Below, piece by piece: positions 32,027 through 38,527 of a stretch of 38,527 nt of DNA. The stretch covers positions 1 through 38,527 of the forward strand of contig CALXIA010000021.1 of assembly GCA_944388245.1 (NCBI GenBank). Reading direction: 5' to 3'. This DNA comes from an uncultured Gemmiger sp. (GTDB lineage: Bacteria > Bacillota > Clostridia > Oscillospirales > Ruminococcaceae). The first letter of the stretch is position 1. The number at the start of each line of letters is the position of its first letter. The position numbers were made by a program, and so were the translations under genes. Under the pieces are notes generated by a model. It made no database searches. It was not told where the DNA came from and saw only the letters and a program-made list of their open reading frames with translations.

Positions 32027-32578
32027 TCAGTACAGGGCGCGCCGCACCGTTTCCAGCAGGGCGGCCGGATCGCCGCCTCCCTGCAGCAGCACCGCCAGCA
32101 GCTGGGAAAACAGCAGATCCGCGAAGGCCTCCGGCGTGAAGGCCGGGTTGAAGGCGTCCGGGCGGATATGGGGATCCCGGCGCAGCACCCCGCACAGGGA
32201 ATCCCGGATGTGCTGCCAGGTCCGGCCCATCAGGCGGCGGCCGTCCTCCTTGTCCAGATGCACAAACCCCAGCGCGTGCAGGCTGAAAAAGCCGGGATAC
32301 TCCCGGGCGCCCCAGGCCATCCGCTCGTACAGCCCCCGCAGGCAGGCCAGGATATCCGCCGGCTCCTCGCCGGGCTGATGGAAGATCTCGCACCACACGC
32401 TCTCCACCGCGGCGGCGGTCAGCCGGGATTTGGAGCCGTAGTAGTTGTAGATCGAGCCCACCGACACCCCGCAGGCAGCCGCCACCGACCGGATGTTCAC
32501 CGCCTGCCAGCCCTGGCTGCGGATCAGTTCCCGGCTGGCCGCCAAAATCTCCTCTTTGGATGTGACCACCGGATTCAC
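32027..32578 (-). CDS. TetR/AcrR family transcriptional regulator
   Basis: This 183-residue protein has an N-terminal HTH: TSKEEILAASRELIRSQGWQAVNIRSVAAACGVSVGSIYNYYGSKSRL covers helices 1-4, with recognition helix VSVGSIYNYY. The remainder is a helical ligand/dimer domain with no recognisable ligand motif. The GTG at 32578 is chosen because AGGAGGGG lies 7 nt upstream; the ATG at 32605 overlaps the operator and leaves no room for a ribosome site. An inverted repeat sits at the promoter start site, so autorepression is likely. The downstream DUF2871 gene is the probable co-regulated partner. Confidence 0.93.
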   Translation of the reverse strand: MNPVVTSKEEILAASRELIRSQGWQAVNIRSVAAACGVSVGSIYNYYGSKSRLTAAAVESVWCEIFHQPGEEPADILACLRGLYERMAWGAREYPGFFSLHALGFVHLDKEDGRRLMGRTWQHIRDSLCGVLRRDPHIRPDAFNPAFTPEAFADLLFSQLLAVLLQGGGDPAALLETVRRALY

Positions 32579-32598
32579 AGGCGCTCCCCTCCTCATCT

Positions 32599-32611
32599 TG
32601 AACAATGTTCA
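32599..32611. promoter_or_regulatory. inverted-repeat operator for the TetR-type regulator
   Basis: TGAAC-AAT-GTTCA forms a near-perfect dyad that begins at the edge of the -10 element and covers the expected transcription start, a classic repressor position. Confidence 0.7.
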
Positions 32612-32639
32612 TTTTACCGGACACCTCGCCATTTGTCAA
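32611..32639 (-). promoter_or_regulatory. promoter of the tetR/DUF2871 operon
   Basis: On the minus strand TTGACA (32639-32634) and TAAAAT (32616-32611) are separated by 17 bp, one of the best promoter matches in the window. Confidence 0.85.
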
Positions 32640-32649
32640 CCCCGCGGCC

Positions 32650-32675
32650 AAAAACGGGCCGATCCCCCGATCAGC
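32650..32675 (-). terminator. possible terminator after the serine hydrolase gene
   Basis: On the minus strand a 7-bp stem (32675-32669 with 32664-32658, loop GGGG) is followed by CCG and TTTTT. It overlaps the stop codon of the hydrolase gene. Confidence 0.55.
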
Positions 32676-33819
32676 TTTCCAGCAGGGCGGCCAGCAAAGC
32701 GCTGATCTGCCGGTAGTATTCCTTGCACTGGGGATCCACCTTGGCCGGGTCGCCCCAGTCGGTAAAGACCGCCACATAGTAGGGGTCCGGAGCGTAGACG
32801 ATGGCTATATCGTGCAGCGCGTCGATCCAGTTGCCGTATTTTCTGGCCATGGGCCAGTCAAAGGTCAGGTAGTTGCTTCGCGCGTTCAAAAACGCCTGCT
32901 TGAGTTCCTCCCCGTCGGCGGTGCCGCTGTCAAAAAAGGTTTGCAGCGCGGTGAGGACCCTGACCGCCTCGGCGGGCGAGAGATTGCCGGACATGCCGGT
33001 GGCCAGGCTCAAATTGGCGACGCGGCCGGTCATATCCAGCCCCAGGCTGGACAGAAAGTCCACAAAGCCGGTGGCGGCGGTGGCGGGCCAGCGGGTGTAG
33101 AGCTGCTCGGCGGCGCTGTTGTTGCTCTGGCCCACCATCAGGGCCACCGCCTCCCGGGCGGTGCGGTCCGGCACCGTGACCAGCTGGGGGGTGGGGGTGG
33201 GCAGCCCGGCAGCCTGCTCCTCCTGGGACAGGAGCACCTCCTCCAGGCGGGTCCAGCCCGGCAGGGTCTCGTTCAGATCCAGCTGCCCCTGCGCCGCCCG
33301 GCTGTAGAGCCAGAGGGCATACGGCGCCTTGAGCAGGCTGGCGGCGTAGTAGGACCGGTCCGCATCCCGGGCGTAGGTAAGCCCGTCGGAGGGCCGCACC
33401 GCCAGCACCGACACGCTGCCGGGCAACGTGTCCAGATAGGCGTCCAGGGCGGCGCGGGCGGCCGCCTGGGCGGGGGTGTCCCCCTCCGGGGCCGGGGTGG
33501 CGGTGGGGGCCGGGGTGGCGCTGTCGGCCGGGGTGGCGCTGTCGGCCGCGGGGCCCTCCTGTTGCGCCGGGGGCGTGGGGGTGGGGGCGGGCGCGGGGGT
33601 CGCCGTGGGCGCGGCGGGGGGGGCCGGGGCGCCCGCCGGGCGGGAGAGTTCGCTGCCGGCCAGCATCCAGCGCACGGCCAGCACCAGCAGGGCCAGGATC
33701 GCCAGCATCGCCCCGATCCCCGCCAGCCGCCGCGCCCGGCGGCGACGACGACGGGAAGCCCGCGCCGGGTTTTTGCGGTACACCCGGCGCGGGCTGGCCG
33801 CGGGCTGTTCCTGTTTCAT
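32671..33819 (-). CDS. membrane-anchored serine hydrolase of the beta-lactamase/penicillin-binding fold
   Basis: This 382-residue protein has a very basic cytoplasmic start (SRRRRRRARR), one membrane helix (about 33-52), an outside Pro/Ala/Thr linker with short repeats (ADSATP twice, 60-118) and a class A beta-lactamase-like domain. The catalytic SxxK is Ser161-Lys164 (AASLLKAP), the SxN equivalent is SNN at 232-234, and the KTG equivalent is probably KYG at 327-329. The clear Glu166 motif of true class A beta-lactamases was not found, so a wall-related peptidase or accessory role is more likely than antibiotic hydrolysis. The ATG at 33819 follows AAGGAGG at 9-10 nt. It is the last gene of the RR/HK/paralogue operon, 24 nt after paralogue B. 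Confidence 0.82.
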   Translation of the reverse strand: MKQEQPAASPRRVYRKNPARASRRRRRRARRLAGIGAMLAILALLVLAVRWMLAGSELSRPAGAPAPPAAPTATPAPAPTPTPPAQQEGPAADSATPADSATPAPTATPAPEGDTPAQAAARAALDAYLDTLPGSVSVLAVRPSDGLTYARDADRSYYAASLLKAPYALWLYSRAAQGQLDLNETLPGWTRLEEVLLSQEEQAAGLPTPTPQLVTVPDRTAREAVALMVGQSNNSAAEQLYTRWPATAATGFVDFLSSLGLDMTGRVANLSLATGMSGNLSPAEAVRVLTALQTFFDSGTADGEELKQAFLNARSNYLTFDWPMARKYGNWIDALHDIAIVYAPDPYYVAVFTDWGDPAKVDPQCKEYYRQISALLAALLES

Positions 33820-33843
33820 GGGTCTGTTTCCTCCTTGCATTGG

Positions 33844-34743
33844 TCAGGTCAGCTGGATCGCCACCCCGCTCACGCAGCACAGCCGCGCGTCGTAGTACAC
33901 GCAGACCATGCTGCCGCTGTACCGGTCGGTGAGGGTCAGCAGCACCTCGTTGTCCAGCCGGATGATCTGGGCGTCCAGCATCAATTCGTCGCACAGCAGC
34001 TGCAGGCGGCTCTCCCCTTCGGGCAGGGTGTAGGCATCCTGGTAGGGGCGGTCCTGCAGCCGGACCGCCAGTTCCGCGCCCACGCCGTCGGTGAGGGTAT
34101 ACCAGCTCTCGGGCGGGATGCCCAGCAGGGTATCCTGCCAGCCGGCCAGAAACCGGGTCAGGTCCTCCTGCACCATCTGCACCGCCTGGTCCAGCTGGGT
34201 GCGGTGGGCCGCCGGCTGGTCCGGGATGTACAGCCGCGCCGACAGCTGCATCCCGGACAGATCGTCCCCGATCGCCAGGTCCAGGGTCACGCCGGTCTGC
34301 TCCATCGTCCGGCCGCTGTACAGGTTGGTGAACTGCAAGGCGCCGGGCACAGCGTAGTCCTTGAGATAGTAGGCCACGCCGCCGTCGCCGGCCAGGATGC
34401 CGAAGGGCAGCGGGCCCGTGTCGTCCCCCTCCCAGACCCCGTAGATGCCCAGCAGATCGAACAAAAACGCATAGACGCCGCTCAGGCTCAGCCCCGGCTC
34501 CCCGTCCGCCGAATCAACAAGCTGGTCCGGGTCGTACCGCTGCCAGATGGGCAGCACCGGCTCATCCTCGGCGGCCAGGCTCAGGGAGGTGTAGACCGGC
34601 AGCGGATCGGCCGCCCCGCCGGCGGGCAGGGCCCGGGCCAGCGCGCCGCCGCCCAGCCCGGCCAGCAGCGCCCCCGACGCCGCGATGACCGCCGCCCACA
34701 GCGCCACCCGCAGATGGCCGGACAGCGCCCGCTGTTTTTCCAC
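33844..34743 (-). CDS. membrane-anchored extracytoplasmic protein, paralogue B, unknown family
   Basis: This 299-residue protein has a single N-terminal helix (about 12-35, LWAAVIAASGALLAGLGGGA) and an outside domain. It is a clear paralogue of the gene just upstream: both share a near-identical stretch after the helix (LPVYTSL.L.AEDEPV..IWQRYDPD) and a conserved end (LDNE.L, then S..MVC.YYD.RL.CV.G), while the middle differs. The GTG at 34743 lies 8 nt after GGGGGG. The family is not recognised. Its position behind a histidine kinase suggests a partner that senses or modulates kinase activity, as YycH and YycI do for WalK; this is analogy, not homology. Confidence 0.75.
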   Translation of the reverse strand: MEKQRALSGHLRVALWAAVIAASGALLAGLGGGALARALPAGGAADPLPVYTSLSLAAEDEPVLPIWQRYDPDQLVDSADGEPGLSLSGVYAFLFDLLGIYGVWEGDDTGPLPFGILAGDGGVAYYLKDYAVPGALQFTNLYSGRTMEQTGVTLDLAIGDDLSGMQLSARLYIPDQPAAHRTQLDQAVQMVQEDLTRFLAGWQDTLLGIPPESWYTLTDGVGAELAVRLQDRPYQDAYTLPEGESRLQLLCDELMLDAQIIRLDNEVLLTLTDRYSGSMVCVYYDARLCCVSGVAIQLT

Positions 34744-34761
34744 CGGTCTTTCCCCCCTTTG

Positions 34762-35640
34762 TCAATACTCCATCACCAGCCCGGTGACACACCGCAGCCG
34801 CACGTCGTAGTACAGGCAGACCATCCCGCCGCTGCCCCGCTCTCCGATGACCACCAGCAGTTCGTTGTCCAGCTGGATGGTCTGCAGATCGATCCACAGC
34901 GCGTCGCTGATCTGCTGCAGCTGTTCGGCCACCGAGGCGTCGGGGAACAGTATCTCCGTCATCCAGCTCCGGGCCTCCATCCAGGCGGTCATGCCGTTGG
35001 ACGCCTCATAGAGCGGGATGCCCAGCAGCAGTTCGCTGTCCCCCCGCAGGAATTCCAGCAGCCGCTGCTGCACCAGTTCCCGGGCCTCGTCGAACTGGCC
35101 GGGCTGGGCGGCGGGCAGATCCGGGAAAAAGTACCGGGCCGCCGTGCCGTTGCCCACGGCCAGGTCCGCCAGCACCCGGCCCGGGTCGTGCAGCTCGCCG
35201 GTGACCTGGTCGATCGGCCGCACCCGGCCGGCCAGTTCGTACTGGTACAGATACCAGGCGGAGCCCGGGTCGGCGGCGGGGGTCTGCCAGGGCAGCTGGA
35301 CGGCCTGGCCCTGGGGCGGGTCGTACAGGAACACCGGCAGGCACAGCCGCTCCTCCGCCCAGAGGGCGTCGGTGTCCAGCGGCAGCAGGTCGGTCAGCTG
35401 CATTCCGGGCTGGGACGCGTCGGCGGTCAGCAGGTCCAGCATCTCGTCCGGGTCGTACCGCTGCCAGATCGCCGGCACCGGCTCGTCCTCCGCCACCAGG
35501 TTCAGGGAGGTGTATACCGGCAGGGTCTCGGCCGCCCCGCCCGCGGGCAGCGCGCCGGCCAGCGCCCGGCCGCCCAGCCCGGCCAGCAGCGCCCCCGCCG
35601 CCACGATGCAGGCGGCCCACAGCCCGGTGCGCACCGCCAC
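34762..35640 (-). CDS. membrane-anchored extracytoplasmic protein, paralogue A, unknown family
   Basis: This protein of 292 residues or more has one N-terminal helix (LWAACIVAAGALLAGLGG) and an outside domain homologous to paralogue B at both ends. The GTG at 35640 is the conventional start, with AAGGAG 12 nt upstream. The frame is open further: a CTG at 35667, 8 nt after AAAGGA, would give MEHKENGGAVAVRTGLWAA, which aligns well with paralogue B (MEKQRALSGHLRVALWAA) and the same length of about 300. A CTG start overlapping the kinase gene by 11 nt is therefore possible. It follows the kinase gene and precedes paralogue B by 18 nt, so it is in the same operon. Function unknown. Confidence 0.75.
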   Translation of the reverse strand: MAVRTGLWAACIVAAGALLAGLGGRALAGALPAGGAAETLPVYTSLNLVAEDEPVPAIWQRYDPDEMLDLLTADASQPGMQLTDLLPLDTDALWAEERLCLPVFLYDPPQGQAVQLPWQTPAADPGSAWYLYQYELAGRVRPIDQVTGELHDPGRVLADLAVGNGTAARYFFPDLPAAQPGQFDEARELVQQRLLEFLRGDSELLLGIPLYEASNGMTAWMEARSWMTEILFPDASVAEQLQQISDALWIDLQTIQLDNELLVVIGERGSGGMVCLYYDVRLRCVTGLVMEY

Positions 35641-35656
35641 CGCCCCGCCGTTCTCC

Positions 35657-37117
35657 TTATGCTCCAGGGTCGGTTTCCTTTCGCTCCTCGCGGCCGGCCA
35701 GGGGCAGATACAAGGTGATCAGGGTCCCCTGCCCCACCCGGCTGTCCACCTCGTAGCGGCCGCCGTGGATGCGCACGATCTGCTCGCACAGGGCCAGACC
35801 CAGCCCCGCGCCGCCCGCCTTGCGGGCCCGGGACTTGTCCACCATGTAAAAGGGCTGGCGGATCTTGTCCAGTTCGGCGGCGGGGATGCCCCGGCCATAG
35901 TCCCGGATGCAGATCTCGGCCCAGCCGTTCTGGGGCCGGCCCGCCAGCACCAGGCGGCTGCCCGCCGGGCTGGCCTTGCGGGCGTTGTCCAGAAAGTTGT
36001 ACAGCAGGCTTTTCAGCAGTTCCCGGTCCCCGTTCACCACCATGGGCTGGCAGTACTCCTCCAGCCGCAGCCGCCCGCCCGCCAGCAGGGGCTGGATGGC
36101 GGTGGCCACTTCTTTGAACAGCCCCGGCATATCCACCGGAGTCAGCACCAGGTTGCGGTTCTCCACCGCCAGCAGTTCCATGAGCTTGCCGCTCAAACTG
36201 CGCAGCCGCCTTGTCTCCTCCACGATGATGCCCGCGTACCGCATCCGCTGCTCGTCCGGCACCTGCTTTTGCAGCTGCAACAGATCCGCGAAGCCCAGGA
36301 TGCTGGTCAGCGGCGTTTTCATCTCGTGGGCCATGTTGGCGGTAAAGGTCTTCTGGCTCTCGGCGGTGTTCTCCAGCTGGTCCACCCGCTGCTGCACCGC
36401 CCGGGCCAGCCGGTTCATGTCCTGGGCAAGGCCGGCCAGCTCGTCGCCGCTGGTCAATTCCAGCCGCTGGGCGTAGTCCCCGCCGGCGATCCGGCGGGCG
36501 GTGCGGCTCAAGGTGTGCAGCGGGCGCAGCATGGTGCGCACCACCACCACCAGCAGCCCCGCGCCGGCCAGGCTCACCGTCAGGCTCACCGCCACCAGCC
36601 GCAGGCTCTGCCCCGCCAGCCGGTCCACCCCGGCCTGCACCGAAAACCGGCACACCAGCCGATAGGCCTGCTGCTCGGCGGTGAAGGGCAGGCTGCACAC
36701 CAGCACCGCCCCCTCCTCCCCGCGGGAAAATTCATACAGGGTGCCGGGGATCTCGGCGGCGTCCTGGGCGCCGGCCATGGCGTCGGTGCAGCCGTCCACC
36801 GGCCGGTCCAGCGCCTGGCCGTCCCGGTACAGCCCCAGCTGCAGAAGAAACTCGTCGGTCAGCTGGCTGGAAGCGCTGCGCACCGCGGCCGCGTCGGCCG
36901 CGTCGGCGTCCAGCATCATCAGGCCGTTCTGCAGCCGGGTGCTCACCACCCCGGTCTTGATCAGCCGGGCCAGGTACTGCTGCTGGGTCAGCGCCCGGTC
37001 CAGCTGCTCGTCCCACACCGTCTGCCAGCTCTCCCGCACAAACAGCAGGGTCAGCAGGCTGGTACACAGCACCATCAGCGCCAGGGTGCCCAGAAAGATC
37101 TTCTGCCACAGCTTCAT
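35657..37117 (-). CDS. sensor histidine kinase with HAMP domain
   Basis: This 486-residue kinase has helix 1 (about 8-27), an outside sensor region of about 145 residues, helix 2 (about 173-193), a HAMP linker (194-246), an H-box with phospho-accepting His264 (NMAHEMKTPLTSI), an N-box with Asn378 (LLYNFLDNARKAS), G1 DYGRGIP (406-412) and G2 GGAGLGLAL (435-443). All catalytic parts are present, unlike the kinase fragment at 13.7 kb. The ATG at 37117 lies 1 nt after the regulator stop (TGAGATG), so the pair is translationally coupled. The sensor region has no recognised domain. Downstream paralogues A and B and the serine hydrolase suggest an envelope-linked signal. Confidence 0.95.
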   Translation of the reverse strand: MKLWQKIFLGTLALMVLCTSLLTLLFVRESWQTVWDEQLDRALTQQQYLARLIKTGVVSTRLQNGLMMLDADAADAAAVRSASSQLTDEFLLQLGLYRDGQALDRPVDGCTDAMAGAQDAAEIPGTLYEFSRGEEGAVLVCSLPFTAEQQAYRLVCRFSVQAGVDRLAGQSLRLVAVSLTVSLAGAGLLVVVVRTMLRPLHTLSRTARRIAGGDYAQRLELTSGDELAGLAQDMNRLARAVQQRVDQLENTAESQKTFTANMAHEMKTPLTSILGFADLLQLQKQVPDEQRMRYAGIIVEETRRLRSLSGKLMELLAVENRNLVLTPVDMPGLFKEVATAIQPLLAGGRLRLEEYCQPMVVNGDRELLKSLLYNFLDNARKASPAGSRLVLAGRPQNGWAEICIRDYGRGIPAAELDKIRQPFYMVDKSRARKAGGAGLGLALCEQIVRIHGGRYEVDSRVGQGTLITLYLPLAGREERKETDPGA

Positions 37118-37118
37118 C

Positions 37119-37793
37119 TCACTTCTCCAGCCGGTATCCCACCCGGGGCAGGGTCACCAGCTTGTCGGCCAGGCCCAGCTTCTGGCGCAGCCGCTGCACG
37201 TGGATGTCCACGGTGCGGGTCTCCCCCGCGAACTCGTACCCCCACACCAGCGCCAGCAGCTTTTCCCGGGTAAGGGCCAGGTCCTGGTGCTGCAAAAACA
37301 CCCGCAGCAGCTCAAACTCCTTGGGGCTCAGCGCCACCGGCACCCCGGCCCGGGTCACCGTGTGGCTGCCCAGGTCCTGCTGGATGTCCCGGTAGGTGAG
37401 CACCGTGTTGCCCTTGCCCCGGCGGCGCAGCGCCACCTCCACCCGGGCCAGCAGTTCCAGCGCCTCGAAGGGCTTGGCGATGTAATCCTCCGCGCCCAGC
37501 TGCAGCCCCCGCACCTTGTCGGTCACCTGCTGCATGGCGGACAGAAAGATCACCGGCACGTCCAGCCCGGCCACCCGCTCCATCACCCCGAAGCCGTCCA
37601 GCCCGGGCAGCATCACGTCCAGCAGGATCAGGTCGTAGCCGCCGGCAAAGATCTTCTCCACCGCCTCGGCGCCGTCGGCGCAGTTTTCGCAGGTATACCC
37701 GCCCAGCTGCAGGGTGGCCTCGATCATCTGGGCGATGTGCCCCTCGTCCTCCACTACCAGGATATGGGCCGATTGTTGTGCGTTTTGGTTCAT
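37119..37793 (-). CDS. OmpR/PhoB family response regulator
   Basis: This 224-residue regulator has a receiver with acidic pocket Glu15-Asp16, phospho-acceptor Asp59 (LILLDVMLPGLDG), Ser85 and Lys107, then a winged-helix effector domain (ALSPKEFELLRVF, then RTVDIHVQRLRQKLG, ending VGYRLE). It is the first gene of the five-gene operon. The ATG at 37793 follows GGAGGTG at 8 nt. Two direct repeats 21-22 bp apart in its upstream region fit the way OmpR-type dimers bind, so autoregulation is likely. With the kinase it forms a complete two-component system; targets outside the operon are unknown. Confidence 0.95.
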   Translation of the reverse strand: MNQNAQQSAHILVVEDEGHIAQMIEATLQLGGYTCENCADGAEAVEKIFAGGYDLILLDVMLPGLDGFGVMERVAGLDVPVIFLSAMQQVTDKVRGLQLGAEDYIAKPFEALELLARVEVALRRRGKGNTVLTYRDIQQDLGSHTVTRAGVPVALSPKEFELLRVFLQHQDLALTREKLLALVWGYEFAGETRTVDIHVQRLRQKLGLADKLVTLPRVGYRLEK

Positions 37794-37831
37794 GATTCGT
37801 ACACCTCCATGCCCATTATCCCATACAAAGG

Positions 37832-37865
37832 GTATCCAAAACCGCGCAAAGTTGTATCAAAACCG
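37832..37865 (-). promoter_or_regulatory. direct repeats upstream of the response regulator gene
   Basis: On the minus strand CGGTTTTGATAC (37865-37854) is repeated as CGGTTTTGGATAC (37844-37832). The repeats stand two helical turns apart, about 40-60 bp before the regulator start. This is a candidate OmpR-type binding site; a GATAAT further downstream (about 37815-37820) could be the -10. Confidence 0.55.
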
Positions 37866-37955
37866 TAAAAACGCCCCGATACTCCCCTTTACTATACCAC
37901 ATCCGGCCCGCCGGCGCAAAGCGGGGGATATTGGCAACACAAACCCGCCGGGATG

Positions 37956-37964
37956 TGGTACAAT
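37956..37964 (+). promoter_or_regulatory. extended -10 promoter of coaBC
   Basis: TGG precedes TACAAT (37959-37964), about 27 bp before the ATG; the -35 region is poor (a TTGGCA at 37931 is too far). Confidence 0.5.
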
Positions 37965-37990
37965 AGGCAAAGAGCAAGGAGGGATTTTTC

Positions 37991-38527
37991 ATGGACCTGA
38001 AGGGCAAGACCGTGGTGCTGGCCATCACCGGCGGCATCGCCGCCTACAAGATCGCCACCCTGGCCAGCATGCTGGTGAAGCAGAAGGCCACCGTGCTGGT
38101 GCTGATGACCGAGAACGCCACCCGGTTCATCGCGCCGCTGACCTTTGAGGCGCTCACCGGCACCCGCTGCATGGTGGACACCTTTGACCGGAGTTTTTCC
38201 TTTGAGATCGAGCATGTGGCGGTGGCCGACCGGGCGGACCTGGTGCTGGTGGCCCCGGCCAGCGCCAACGTGATCGCCAAGATGGCGAACGGCCTGGCGG
38301 ACGATATGCTCACCACCACCGTGCTGGCCTGCCGGTGCCCCAAGCTGGTGGCCCCGGCCATGAACACCGGCATGTACGAGAACCCGGCCACCCAGGCCAA
38401 CCTGGCCCGGCTGCGGGAGTACGGGGTGGAGGTGATCGACCCGGCCTGCGGGCGGCTGGCCTGCGGGGCGGTGGGACCGGGCAAGATGCCGGAGCCCGCC
38501 CAGCTGCTACAGCGCATCCAGCGGCAT
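37991..38527 (+). CDS. coaBC: phosphopantothenoylcysteine decarboxylase/synthetase CoaBC, N-terminal part
   Basis: The frame begins with ATG at 37991 after AAGGAGGG and runs off the right edge after 179 residues. The visible part is the flavin-dependent decarboxylase (CoaC) half: VVLAITGGIAAYKIA at the N-terminus, the loop VADRADLVLVAPASANVIAKMANGLADD, VAPAMNTGMYENPATQANL with the PAMN motif, and GRLACGAVGPGKMPEP, which carries the substrate-recognition cysteine. CoaBC makes 4'-phosphopantetheine in two steps of coenzyme A synthesis. Whether the CoaB synthetase domain follows cannot be seen here. It is divergent from the two-component operon. Confidence 0.93.
   Translation, partial: MDLKGKTVVLAITGGIAAYKIATLASMLVKQKATVLVLMTENATRFIAPLTFEALTGTRCMVDTFDRSFSFEIEHVAVADRADLVLVAPASANVIAKMANGLADDMLTTTVLACRCPKLVAPAMNTGMYENPATQANLARLREYGVEVIDPACGRLACGAVGPGKMPEPAQLLQRIQRH

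Noticed and set aside
32671-33819. Reading the serine hydrolase as an antibiotic-resistance beta-lactamase
   Set aside because: It has SxxK and SNN but no clear ExxxN omega-loop motif, carries a membrane anchor and long Pro/Ala linker, and sits in a two-component operon; a wall-related role is more likely.
1-38527. CRISPR arrays, tRNA/rRNA genes, insertion sequences, phage genes
   Set aside because: No regularly spaced repeats, tRNA-like cloverleaf, rRNA sequence, transposase, integrase or phage structural gene was seen in the intergenic DNA or among the supported ORFs.

Overview
The window looks like chromosome from a high-GC, Gram-positive member of the Bacillota, most likely an Oscillospiraceae/Ruminococcaceae gut anaerobe of the Faecalibacterium-Gemmiger kind. 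This placement is inference. It rests on the SecA tail with a [15 protein letters not shown]-type metal site, an oxygen-sensitive acyl-CoA dehydratase activase, a QueT-type ECF component, a DUF368/PopT protein, a DUF2871 protein, strong AGGAGG ribosome sites and sigma-A type promoters. There is no tRNA, rRNA, CRISPR array, transposase or phage gene. Both ends cut through genes: a dehydratase-type protein at the left and coaBC at the right. The strong GC bias opens very long false frames opposite the real genes.

Layout. 1-4.4 kb: a two-ORF 2-hydroxyacyl-CoA dehydratase activase system behind a structured leader. 4.5-8.9 kb: a small FMN-binding lipoprotein, secA with a duplicated 3' end, and a hemolysin III-family membrane protein. 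8.9-12.7 kb: queT plus a HAD phosphatase, then a pdxK-like/trmL/degV operon. 12.8-19 kb: a tiny membrane protein, two 5'-truncated genes meeting head to head, mtgA, popT, an xth/MATE operon, and a HlyD-FtsX chimera left by an internal deletion. 19-23.7 kb: a four-gene operon of ABC ATPase, zinc-ribbon membrane protein and two matched ABC-2 permeases. 23.7-30.9 kb: a peptide/nickel-type ABC uptake operon ending in an FmdE-like protein. It has a long attenuated leader and a divergent Crp/Fnr regulator followed by a Nudix hydrolase. 30.9-32.6 kb: a receiver-less winged-helix regulator, and a TetR/DUF2871 pair with a clear operator. 32.7-37.9 kb: a response regulator, a histidine kinase, two paralogous membrane-anchored extracytoplasmic proteins and a serine hydrolase. 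38-38.5 kb: coaBC.

How the parts may work together. mtgA and popT both serve the undecaprenyl-phosphate/peptidoglycan cycle. The 32.7-37.8 kb operon has the layout of a cell-envelope sensing system: kinase, two paired accessory proteins and an extracytoplasmic penicillin-binding-type hydrolase. It resembles the WalRK-YycHI arrangement without visible homology of the accessory proteins. The 23.7-30.4 kb block looks like a ligand-regulated uptake system for a metal, cofactor or peptide, whose leader is the best candidate here for an undescribed RNA switch. The main structural oddities are the secA 3'-end direct repeat, which could be an integration scar, and two deletion-type junctions near 13.7 and 18.6 kb. 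Both junctions should be checked against reads before any biological reading.
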